Below are positions 27,061 through 37,055 of a stretch of 64,000 bases of DNA, piece by piece. The position numbers were made by a program, and so were the translations under genes. The notes under the pieces are model-generated. The model was not told the DNA's origin. It made no database searches and saw nothing but the letters and a program-made list of their open reading frames with translations. The first letter of the stretch is position 1. Every line of letters begins with the position of its first letter. The stretch is from Polyangium spumosum (GTDB lineage: Bacteria > Myxococcota_A > Polyangia > Polyangiales > Polyangiaceae): assembly GCF_009649845.1 (NCBI RefSeq), contig NZ_WJIE01000022.1, forward strand, positions 1-64,000, written 5' to 3'.

Positions 27061-27963
27061 ATGAAAACCAAAGTTCGGCTGCACTTCGATAGCAACGATG
27101 TCCCGGGTGGGGAACAGACCGTCCTCTCGCCCTCGGGCTGCGGGCCCGACGTGGCGGAGGTACAAGAATGGCCAGTCAGGAGGCAAGTCGTCGAGGTCCG
27201 ACTGGACGCGGATGACCCTCGCCTGCCCCTCCTGCAGAAGCTTCTCCTCGCCTACAAGGTCGACTGGTTCGAGGATCGCTGGGACGAGTACACGGACGAG
27301 GAATTCGAGGCCGCCCCCCTCATCCTTGCGGGCGGCACCTGCGAAATAGACGTCCTCGGAGGCCCTCGGTTCGGCACGGACTACGACATCTCGAACGCGT
27401 GCGGAGCTTGTGGCGCAGGGATGCGGCAAACCTCCGCGTACGTGCTCGATGGCACCAGCAGGGACAGCATGCCGAAGCTCGGGCAGTTCCGCGTCGTGGT
27501 CAGCTATAACGAGATCCTTGTCGACGAGCGGCTCGCCGAGACGCTCGAGAACGCCGGGCTCTCGGGGCTCTCCTTCCGGAGCGTGTACGCAAGGCAGAAG
27601 GACATGCGGCAGACCAAGCTGCCCTGGAGGCAAATGTGGGCGTCGCACACGCTCCCCCCGATGTCGCCGCGCTCGACGGGCGTCGAACGGAACAAGGTGT
27701 GCAAGACGTGCGGGCGCGGCAAGTTCAACACCTCCACCAAGGAGCCCTTACGACTCGCCTACCACGCTCGGGACCTCGTCGGAGCCCAGGACGTCAACCG
27801 GATGTGGGAGCGCTTCGGGATTGCCCGGTGGAGCGGCGACCTGAAGACGGCCGTCTTGTGGCAACCCGATTTCCTCGTCTCCCCCAAGGTCTGGCGTATC
27901 TTCAAAGACGCAGGCGTCACCGGGTTCAAGTGGCTGCCCATCCGCGTCGTCGACGACGAATGA
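27061..27963 (+). CDS. Double-CXXCG motif protein, putative immunity protein
   Basis: 300 aa, 27 nt after the toxin-like gene. Two zinc-knuckle halves are seen, CGACG near residue 118 and CKTCG near residue 219, the signature of the Myxococcus xanthus double-CXXCG paralogous family. The C-terminal block (WQPDFLVSPKVWRIFKDAG, then WLPIRVVDDE) matches the usual family end. In Myxococcus these genes sit next to lipoprotein toxins with HHI nuclease domains, so an immunity role is inferred. No signal peptide, consistent with a cytoplasmic antidote. Confidence 0.75.
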   Translation: MKTKVRLHFDSNDVPGGEQTVLSPSGCGPDVAEVQEWPVRRQVVEVRLDADDPRLPLLQKLLLAYKVDWFEDRWDEYTDEEFEAAPLILAGGTCEIDVLGGPRFGTDYDISNACGACGAGMRQTSAYVLDGTSRDSMPKLGQFRVVVSYNEILVDERLAETLENAGLSGLSFRSVYARQKDMRQTKLPWRQMWASHTLPPMSPRSTGVERNKVCKTCGRGKFNTSTKEPLRLAYHARDLVGAQDVNRMWERFGIARWSGDLKTAVLWQPDFLVSPKVWRIFKDAGVTGFKWLPIRVVDDE

Positions 27964-27998
27964 TCGATGGCCTCCCACCCCGCTACCATCCCCCCGCC

Positions 27999-28662
27999 GT
28001 GAACATCGTCACCCTCTCGATCCCGGCCTTCTTCCTCCTGATGGGCCTCGAATGGCTCGCCGGGCGCGTCAAGGACCGGCGCGTCTTCCGCGGACCGGAC
28101 GTGCTCGCCAATCTGCTCCTCGGCTCCGCGCAGACCCTCTTCGGCGTGGTCGCGGCGGGCTTGCTGCTCGGAAGTTACCTCCTGCTCTACGAGCGGCGCT
28201 TCTTCGACGTCTCGCCTCGCTCGGCTTCCCGCCCGCCATGTTCGCCACGGCCGTCGGGATCGATACGGTCTATCAGTTCTGGATTCATACCGAGCTCGTC
28301 GGCAAGCTCGGGCCCCTCGAATGGGTGCTGAATACGCCCTCCCATCACCGGGTGCATCACGGGTGCAATGGGCGGTATCTCGACCGGAACCACGGGGGCA
28401 TTCTCATCGTCTGGGATCGGCTCTTCGGCACGTTCGAGCCCGAAGCCGAGACACCGGTGTATGGCACCGTGAAGCCCGTCGCGTCGTGGAACCCGCTCTT
28501 CTGCACCTGGGCGCCGCTCCGCGACATCCTCGAGACGGCCGCCCGCGCCCCGCGGCGCTCGGCGGGCTCGGGGGCGTGCTCGAAGGGCGCGCTTGGGCAA
28601 AGCCGCTCGAGGCCACGAGGCTCGTCGCCACGCCGCTCGTGCTCTGGATGCTGGTCGGATGA
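27999..28662 (+). pseudogene. Broken sterol desaturase/fatty acid hydroxylase family gene
   Basis: Three consecutive reading frames together spell one desaturase. From the GTG at 27999 the first frame gives the N-terminal membrane part up to ERRFFDVSP. A second frame, from about 28215, gives LGFPPAMFATAVGIDTVYQF and the third histidine cluster SHHRVHHG. A third, from about 28555, gives the C-terminus ending at 28662. The segment that should carry the first two histidine clusters (HX3H and HX2HH) is missing at the first junction, so there is an internal deletion with frameshift plus a second frameshift. It cannot make an active di-iron enzyme. Remaining codons are still well preserved, so the decay looks recent. 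Confidence 0.85.
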
Positions 28663-28703
28663 GCGATTTCGATTGACTCGCTCGACGTGGGGCGTGACGC
28701 GTC

Positions 28704-28826
28704 AGAGGGTGTTCCACAGGCTGCTGCGCGGCGCGATGCGTCGGTCGGACTCGCTCAGCGTACAAAGTACGCCTCGCTCGCCCTCCCTAGCCTCGCGCCG
28801 CTCGCGACGCCTGTAGAACACCCTCT
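28704..28826. repeat. Long imperfect palindrome (REP/MITE-like)
   Basis: 123 bp with 18-bp outer arms AGAGGGTGTTCCACAGGC (28704-28721) and GCCTGTAGAACACCCTCT (28809-28826), 17 of 18 complementary. Inner halves also pair (GCGGCGCGATGC with GCCTCGCGCCGC) down to a perfect GCGTAC AAA GTACGC centre. It lies between a decayed desaturase and a small minus-strand gene, whose stop codon overlaps its right end. No flanking direct repeat or transposase is seen. Confidence 0.75.
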
Positions 28827-29167
28827 CAGCCGACGCGGATCTTGGCGTCGCCGCGCTGCCGGCCCGTCAGGGAGCGGACCTCGATGCGGTAGACGCCCGG
28901 GGCCGACACGACGAACTCGATCGGCGGAGGGCTCTGCGGGGCGCCCGTGGGCGGATCACGCACGAGCGTGTCGAGGATGTTCGCGCCCGAAGGCGAGAAG
29001 ACCTTGAGGGCGTACGGCGGGACCGACGTCTCGCTGGGGACGAAGACGAGCGAGAGGCGATCCCCGGCCGAGATCTTGTCGAAGAAGGGCATGGTGCCGC
29101 GGCTCGAAGATCGGGCCGGATGGCAGAAGATCTCGATTTCGCCTGAGCTCTCGATCGGTCCTGACAT
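28826..29167 (-). CDS. Small beta-rich protein, function unknown
   Basis: 113 aa from the ATG at 29167. The sequence looks like a single pre-peptidase/DUF-type beta-sandwich (LSLVFVPSETSVPPYALKVFSPSG ending in GVYRIEVRSLTG), but with no signal peptide and one cysteine. The stop codon lies in the outer arm of the palindromic element, so the insertion may have set or changed its C-terminus. Divergent from the Ser/Thr kinase gene. Confidence 0.6.
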   Translation of the reverse strand: MSGPIESSGEIEIFCHPARSSSRGTMPFFDKISAGDRLSLVFVPSETSVPPYALKVFSPSGANILDTLVRDPPTGAPQSPPPIEFVVSAPGVYRIEVRSLTGRQRGDAKIRVG

Positions 29168-29417
29168 GTTCTCGGTTTCGCCCCCGAGAGTGCCATGGAG
29201 GCCCGGGGCGACGAGAGGACGCTAGCAGCCTTGGGGCTTCGTCATCAAGCCCCGTCGACGCGGCGCGCGCTCCCCTGGTAGTATCCGCGACGATGCCGCA
29301 AGGCCTCGCCTCCGCAGCCGCACGAAGACACGTCGGGCGCCCCTGCGAGGGATCGAGCGGGCGGCGCGTGGACCGTCACGCGATCAAGCCCCGTACCCGA
29401 GGAGAACACGAAGGAAC

Positions 29418-31163
29418 ATGGATCAGCGCGCGCTCCAGCGATCGTTAGGCCCGAAGACCGCGAGCGCGGACCCGATGATCGGAAAGGTCGTCGCAGGCCG
29501 CTACCGCCTCGAGACCAGGATCGGCGAGGGCGGTATGGGCGTGGTGTACCGCGCCCGCCACGTGCTCATCGATCGGGTGGTCGCGCTCAAGCTCATACGG
29601 CCGGATCTCCGCGGCGAGACGCACCTCCGCGCATGGATGCTCCGCGAGGCCCGCGCCGCGAACCGGGTGGATCACGCCCACATCATCGACATCCACGACA
29701 TCGGCGAGACCGAGGAGGGCGAGCTCTATCTCGTGATGGAGTACCTCGTCGGCACGCCGCTCAGCGCCGAGCTCGCGCGAGGTCCCATGCCGATCTCGCG
29801 CGGCGTCGACATCCTCGAGCAGATGTGCGCAGCGCTCGCGCGCGCCCACGACCTCGGCGTCGTGCACCGCGATCTGAAGAGCGACAACATCCTCCTCACC
29901 CAGCGCGGCGGCCGGAAGGACTTCGTCAAGATCCTCGACTTCGGCCTCGCCGCGATCGCCCGCGACCCGCGCCTCGCCCCGAAAGGCGCGGTCTTCGGGA
30001 CACCGGAGTACATGTCCCCGGAGCAGGCGCGCGGCGAGGAGGCCACGCCCCACGCGGACCTCTACGCGCTCGGCGTCCTCTTCTACGAGATGCTGACGGG
30101 GCAACTTCCTTTCAGGGCCAACGATCGCGAGACGCTGCTCGAGATGCAGCGGACCGCGATCCCGAGGCGCCCGCGCTCGATCCGCCCCGACGCGCACCCG
30201 CAAGGCGAGACGATCGCGATGCGGCTGCTCGAGAAGGACATCCGCAAGCGCTACCGCGACGCCCACCATCTCCAGGAAGAGCTCAAGGCCCTGCAGCGCA
30301 GCCTGCCGAGCACGCCGTGGGAGATCGAGTCGGGCGGCGAGGCCGTGCCCGCGCCGCCGCCGCCGCCGCCGCCGCAGTCGGCAGGCGTGACCGAGTGGGC
30401 GAACCGGACGGCGCTCTTCGCGCGTATGGCGGCGCGCGCGTATCCGGCGGGCAACGCGCCGCCCGACATCCAGACGGCGCTCGCGCAGCTCTGGGAGCTC
30501 GCGGCGAAGGCGAACCGCCTGGAAGGCGAGGTCGCGAGCCACACGCGCAAGCTCGAGGCGCTCGAGCGGCGCGGACGCGCGCTGCGCGCCGAGATCGGCC
30601 GCAAGGTCGAGGAGCTCGCGCACGAGGAGTCACGCGTGATGCGCGAGGCGGGCGCGGACGGCGAGGACGTGGACAAGGTCCGCGGCGAGCTCGCGCAGGC
30701 GGAGAAGCTCGCCAGCGAGGCGAAGCAGCTCGCGGACGGCGCGGCGCGGCAGGGCGCGTTTGATCGTTCGGTCTTCGAGCGCGCGGGCGCGACGGCCGCG
30801 ACGGTGCAGGCGAAGCGCGAGCAGCTCGCGCGGTACGAGTCGAAGAAGAACACGCGCGAGACGACGGCGCGGGATCTGCGGCGCCAGATCGACGAGCTCC
30901 GCGGGCAACTGACGCGGTACGCGGAGGCGCTCGAGGAGGATCTCGGGCAGGGCCGCGAGAAGGTCGCGCAGCGGACGCGCGAGGGCCTCGGCTTCGAGAA
31001 GGCCTTCAGCGACGCTTCGAACCTCCTGCTCGCGCACCTGCGCAACAAGCCGGAGTGCCGGGACCTCGTGGCCGAGCTGCTCACGGCGAACAAGGACGCA
31101 AACGCGGTGCCGAGCGAGAGCGGGGAGCCCAAGGTGTCCCTCGAAAAACGCCCCGGGGCCTGA
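29418..31163 (+). CDS. Hanks-type Ser/Thr protein kinase with C-terminal coiled coil
   Basis: 581 aa; AAGGA precedes the ATG. The kinase domain (about 28-290) has the G-loop GEGGMG, the catalytic Lys58 in VALKLI, HRD at 150-152 in HRDLKSDN, DFG at 174-176 and the activation segment GTPEYMSPEQA, so it should be active. A Pro-rich linker (poly-Pro near residue 315) leads to a long Ala/Glu/Arg/Lys coiled-coil region (about 345-550). No membrane helix, so it is a soluble kinase, unlike most bacterial PASTA kinases. It is transcribed toward hppA but separated by 365 bp with hairpins; target unknown. Confidence 0.92.
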   Translation: MDQRALQRSLGPKTASADPMIGKVVAGRYRLETRIGEGGMGVVYRARHVLIDRVVALKLIRPDLRGETHLRAWMLREARAANRVDHAHIIDIHDIGETEEGELYLVMEYLVGTPLSAELARGPMPISRGVDILEQMCAALARAHDLGVVHRDLKSDNILLTQRGGRKDFVKILDFGLAAIARDPRLAPKGAVFGTPEYMSPEQARGEEATPHADLYALGVLFYEMLTGQLPFRANDRETLLEMQRTAIPRRPRSIRPDAHPQGETIAMRLLEKDIRKRYRDAHHLQEELKALQRSLPSTPWEIESGGEAVPAPPPPPPPQSAGVTEWANRTALFARMAARAYPAGNAPPDIQTALAQLWELAAKANRLEGEVASHTRKLEALERRGRALRAEIGRKVEELAHEESRVMREAGADGEDVDKVRGELAQAEKLASEAKQLADGAARQGAFDRSVFERAGATAATVQAKREQLARYESKKNTRETTARDLRRQIDELRGQLTRYAEALEEDLGQGREKVAQRTREGLGFEKAFSDASNLLLAHLRNKPECRDLVAELLTANKDANAVPSESGEPKVSLEKRPGA

Positions 31164-31187
31164 GCTTCCCCACGATCCACCCGGCGA

Positions 31188-31220
31188 GGGGCTTCGCTCG
31201 GACAGCCCGAGTGAAGCCCC
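31188..31220 (+). terminator. Hairpin downstream of the kinase gene
   Basis: GGGGCTTCGCTCGG (31188-31201) pairs with CCGAGTGAAGCCCC (31207-31220), one G-T wobble, 5-nt loop, starting 25 nt after the kinase stop. A second perfect 7-bp hairpin (GGGACCG/CGGTCCC, 31234-31255) follows. Neither has a clear T-run, so termination may be factor-assisted. Confidence 0.55.
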
Positions 31221-31279
31221 CGGAGCCTCTTCAGGGACCGGCCTACAGCGGTCCCGCTCTCCAAACAAAAGAAAGATGA

Positions 31280-31500
31280 CGGGGAAGGCGCGCTGTGGTA
31301 GTCAGCGCGCGCCTCGGCGGGGAAAACCGTCGAGGGCGAGGCTGTGCTGAAGCGTCGGCGTCAGGGCTAGCGGGTCGTTCTTCGACGGAGCCTGCGCCGC
31401 GGGGGAGAACCCCGTCGGTGCCCGCTCATCCGCGACTCACGCAGGCGGCCAACCCCTCGGAACCTGGGAGATCACCGCGGGGCGAAGCCTCGCTCGGCGG
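31280..31500 (+). promoter_or_regulatory. Structured leader region upstream of hppA
   Basis: About 220 bp without a gene. It holds a perfect 8-bp hairpin GCGCGCTG/CAGCGCGC (31288-31310) and an outer stem GCCTGCG/CGCAGGC (31390-31396 with 31440-31446) enclosing a tight CGGGG-GAGAA-CCCCG hairpin (31400-31414). A GAAGGAGG ribosome site then precedes the hppA start at 31529. I could not match it to a known riboswitch class; the GAGAACCCCG-type hairpin is only loosely reminiscent of cobalamin elements. It could be an attenuator or simple UTR structure. Confidence 0.4.
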
Positions 31501-31528
31501 TCTCCTCGTTTGAAGGAGGCACACCGTC

Positions 31529-33997
<2,469 letters not shown>

Positions 33998-34039
33998 TCT
34001 GTCCCGTCTGACGGGCCGCCACGAGCGGTCCTGGCCGAG

Positions 34040-34077
34040 CGCCCTCGCTCCTCGCGGAGCGGGGGCGTTCGCTTTTT
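34040..34077 (+). terminator. Rho-independent terminator after hppA
   Basis: CGCCC-T-CGCTCC (34040-34051) pairs with GGAGCG and GGGCG (34056-34067) around a TCGC loop, followed by TTCGCTTTTT. It begins 42 nt after the hppA stop. Confidence 0.75.
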
Positions 34078-34115
34078 CGAAGCGAGCGTTACGCCTTCGA
34101 ACTATAAATCAGGCC

Positions 34116-34319
34116 ATGCGAGCTCTCTGCCCGTCGTGCGGTTTCCACCACGAGGTCGTCCGCGTGCTCGAAGACGGGCACGGCGAAAGCCGCAAAGACG
34201 TCTACCAGGTCGCGCCGCTGCCCGAGTGTGACCGCACGTGGCTCAGCGAGCAGGACCTGCTCGACGCGCGCGCGCGCCACGGCCTCGAAGCGATCCTGCA
34301 CGAGGACGACGACGTCTGA
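34116..34319 (+). CDS. Small CPxCG-type protein (67 aa)
   Basis: 67 aa beginning MRALCPSCGFHHEVVR, with a half zinc-knuckle (CPSC plus HH) at the N-terminus and an acidic C-terminus. Third positions are coding-like and the stop abuts, without a gap, the stop of the convergent gene (TGATCA). The ribosome site is weak. A conserved small zinc-binding regulator is plausible; a chance frame cannot be excluded. Confidence 0.5.
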   Translation: MRALCPSCGFHHEVVRVLEDGHGESRKDVYQVAPLPECDRTWLSEQDLLDARARHGLEAILHEDDDV

Positions 34320-35072
34320 TCAGAAGATGACGGGCAGGAGCACCTTCACCTGCGCGCCCTGGGGAGGCGCGGGGAAGCGGAAGGTGCCGACGACCTGCGC
34401 GACGCAGCTCGAGAGCTCGCGCGACCAGAAGCTCTGCTCGGGGACCCAGACCTCGATCACGCGGCCCGCGTCGTCGATCGTGAACGAGAGCGTCATGCGG
34501 CCGCGGACGCGGCTCGCGCGTTTGCCTTCGAGCAGGTAGCAGTCCTGCACGTCGTTGTGATGATCCGCGAGGATCCGCTGCACGACGTCGTCGGTCAGCG
34601 GGCCGGTGATGGTGGCGGCCTCGATGCGGGCCTTCACGCGCTCGTGGGGGCGGCTGCCGCCGTAGTCGTAGCCGCGGCCTGCGGTGCCGATCGTGCCGAG
34701 GCCGCCGATGCCCTCGGCCGTGCCGCCGCCGCCCCTGCCGATCCCGCTGAGGCCGAGCCCGCCGAAGCCGGCGCCGCCCCCGCCGACGAGGCCGCCGACC
34801 ACGCCGCCCTCCACGCTGTCAATGCGCGCGGACGGACCGCCGAGGACGCCGAGGATCCCGTAGTTGGCGGCGTCTTCGAGCGCCTTCCTTCGCGCCTCGC
34901 CGGGGTCCTTCTTGGCCTCGGCGACGACGGGTTTGTCTGCGGCCCTGGGCTTGACCGCGTCGCCGACCATCACGACGGGCTCCGGGCCGCCGGGGCGGGC
35001 GGCGCTGCTCGCGCAACCGACGACGAGCCACGCCGCCGCTGCGAGCGCCACCAAGCGAGCCTGAGTGTGCAT
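34320..35072 (-). CDS. AgmX/PglI C-terminal-domain lipoprotein (gliding-type)
   Basis: 250 aa from the ATG at 35072, chosen because it opens the signal peptide (HTQARLVALAAAAWLVVGC, lipobox VVGC). A Gly-rich segment (about residues 90-135) separates the anchor from a C-terminal domain with ITGPLTDDVVQRILADHHND, CYL and GRMTLSFTIDDAGRV, then VAQVVGTFRFPAP. This is the TonB-like module named after the M. xanthus gliding proteins AgmX and PglI, with two cysteines likely bridged. Such proteins are numerous in myxobacteria and not all act in motility. Confidence 0.8.
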   Translation of the reverse strand: MHTQARLVALAAAAWLVVGCASSAARPGGPEPVVMVGDAVKPRAADKPVVAEAKKDPGEARRKALEDAANYGILGVLGGPSARIDSVEGGVVGGLVGGGGAGFGGLGLSGIGRGGGGTAEGIGGLGTIGTAGRGYDYGGSRPHERVKARIEAATITGPLTDDVVQRILADHHNDVQDCYLLEGKRASRVRGRMTLSFTIDDAGRVIEVWVPEQSFWSRELSSCVAQVVGTFRFPAPPQGAQVKVLLPVIF

Positions 35073-35112
35073 GAAGAGGAGGGTAGAAGCGGGGGACGGG
35101 GGCGTCAACGCG

Positions 35113-36933
35113 TCACGCGGCCGTCGACGCGCTCTGCTCCTTGGACTTGCCCGCGGCGTAGAGCGCGTCGATCTGCTGGCCGTAGCGCTGCCAGACCACG
35201 CGCCGCTTCACCTTCAGCGAGGGCGTGAGCAGGCCGTTCTGCGTGGTGAAGTCCTCGCTCGTCAGCGTGACCTGCTGGATCTTCTCGAAGCCCTTCCACT
35301 CGGCCGAGTACTTGTGGATCTCGTCCATCACGAGCTGCCTGACGCGCGCGTTCTCGCACATCGCGTCGTCGCTCTCGAGCGAGAGCCCTTGGCCCTGCGC
35401 CCACGTCTTCACGGCCTCGACGTCGATGGCCACGAGCGCGACGTTGTAGAGGCGGTTGTCGCCGTAGACCATCGCGTTGAGGATGTAGGGCGAGAGCTTG
35501 AGCTGCTCCTCGAGCGGCGCGGGCGAGACGTATTTGCCGTTCTCGAGCTTGTACTGCTCCTTGATGCGGCCCGTGATGTAGAGGAAACCCTCGTCGTCGA
35601 CGTACCCGAGATCGCCCGTGCGGAAGCCACGATCCTCGGTGAAGACCGCTTTGTTCTCCTCGTCGCGGTTGTGGTAGCCCTGCATGATGTTCGGGCCGTG
35701 GATGATGATCTCGCCCTGGTCCTTCTCGCCCGCGGCCTCCTTGTCGATCACGATCTTCACGCCCGGGATCGCCTTGCCGACGCTGCCGATGCGGTGCGCG
35801 CCGGGGCGGTTGGCCGTGGCGATCGGGCTCGTCTCCGTGAGGCCGTAGCCCTCGTAGACCGTGATGCCGAGCGCGTCGATGAACTCGGCGACCTCGCGCG
35901 AGAGGGCCGCGCCGCCGCTGAAGGCGTACTTCATGCGGCCGCCGAACTTGGCGCGGATCTTCGAGAAGACGAGCTTGTCGGCGAGCGCGAGCTTGATCTT
36001 CTCGCCGAGCGAGAGCGAGCCCGGGCCCTCCTTGCGCCGCTTCGTGGCCGCGGCGATGCCGGCCCTGAAGAGGGACTGGATGGCCTTGGGCTTGGCGGCC
36101 ATCTGCTTGTTCACGCCGTCGTAGATGCGGTTGAAGATGCGCGGCACGCTGCAGAGCATCGTCGGCTGCACCTCGGCGAGGTTCGCGACGATCTTGTCGA
36201 CGCTCTCGGCGAGGGCCATCGCGCCGCCGAGCGAGAGCAGGGCGTGCAGCTCGCAGGTGTGGCCGAACGAGTGCGCCCACGGCAAGAACGAGAGGCTCCG
36301 GTCGTCGGTGACGAGCGGCAGGATCTCGTGCACGGCGTTGATGTTCGAGGCGATGTTGCCGTGCGAGAGGATCACGCCCTTGGGGTTGCCCGTCGTGCCC
36401 GAGGTGTAGATGAGGCACGCGGTGTCGGCGGGCGTGGGCCGGATGGCCGGCGCGGGGCTCTTCGCGCCCGCCTCGAGCAGCGCCGCGTAGGACGTCTCGT
36501 CGCTCTTCGGGCGGGTGAGGCCGATGATGTGCTTCAGCGAGGGCGCCTTCTCCGGGATCTCCTTGGCCTTCTCGTAGATCTCGTCGGTCGCCGCGATGAG
36601 CGCGACGGCCTCGCAGTCGTTCACGATGAAGGCCCACTCCTTGGGGAGCTGCGCCTCGTACATGGGCACGAGCGCGGCGCCGAGGCCGTAACAGGCGTAG
36701 GCCGCGACGGCCCACTCGATGCGGTTGTTCGAGATGATGGCGACGTTGTCGCCGCGCTTCACCCCGAGCGACGCGAGGCCCGCGCGGAAGTCGTCGACGA
36801 GCTTTCCAACCTCGCCGTACGTGGTCCACACCCACGCGCCGTCCTTCTTCACGCCGAACAGTTCCTTGTTCTTGAACTGCTTCACGGAGCGCTCGAACAG
36901 GTCCACGAGTGTCTCGAATTTCGCCGACGACAT
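35113..36933 (-). CDS. AMP-forming long-chain acyl-CoA synthetase
   Basis: 606 aa. The ATG at 36933 follows GAAGGAGAGGAC; two upstream in-frame ATGs lack such a site. ANL-superfamily motifs are all present: the P-loop YTSGTTGNPKG, the acyl/adenylate site YGLTETSP, the TGD aspartate in GFRTGDLG, and the hinge ITGRIKEQYKLENGKYVSP with a catalytic lysine region. Length and FTTQNGLLTPSLKVKRR at the C-terminus match the FadD15/FACL bacterial long-chain group. It activates fatty acids to acyl-CoA for degradation or lipid synthesis at the inner membrane. Divergent from miaB. Confidence 0.93.
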   Translation of the reverse strand: MSSAKFETLVDLFERSVKQFKNKELFGVKKDGAWVWTTYGEVGKLVDDFRAGLASLGVKRGDNVAIISNNRIEWAVAAYACYGLGAALVPMYEAQLPKEWAFIVNDCEAVALIAATDEIYEKAKEIPEKAPSLKHIIGLTRPKSDETSYAALLEAGAKSPAPAIRPTPADTACLIYTSGTTGNPKGVILSHGNIASNINAVHEILPLVTDDRSLSFLPWAHSFGHTCELHALLSLGGAMALAESVDKIVANLAEVQPTMLCSVPRIFNRIYDGVNKQMAAKPKAIQSLFRAGIAAATKRRKEGPGSLSLGEKIKLALADKLVFSKIRAKFGGRMKYAFSGGAALSREVAEFIDALGITVYEGYGLTETSPIATANRPGAHRIGSVGKAIPGVKIVIDKEAAGEKDQGEIIIHGPNIMQGYHNRDEENKAVFTEDRGFRTGDLGYVDDEGFLYITGRIKEQYKLENGKYVSPAPLEEQLKLSPYILNAMVYGDNRLYNVALVAIDVEAVKTWAQGQGLSLESDDAMCENARVRQLVMDEIHKYSAEWKGFEKIQQVTLTSEDFTTQNGLLTPSLKVKRRVVWQRYGQQIDALYAAGKSKEQSASTAA

Positions 36934-37055
36934 GTCCTCTCCTTCCGGGACCGGCATGATCGCGGCTCCCTTCGCCCGCTGCAACAGCCATGGCGGCAAA
37001 GAAGCGCGCACGCGCGCTGGCCGCCCCTCCGCGGTTTTGTTACATGAGCGGCGCC

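Noticed and set aside
31280-31500. Cobalamin or fluoride riboswitch upstream of hppA
   Set aside because: Only a loose resemblance of one hairpin to a cobalamin element; the B12 box and the fluoride consensus are not found.
35065-37047. 660-codon plus-strand frame over the acyl-CoA synthetase gene
   Set aside because: Antisense shadow; the minus strand has all ANL-superfamily motifs and a strong ribosome site.
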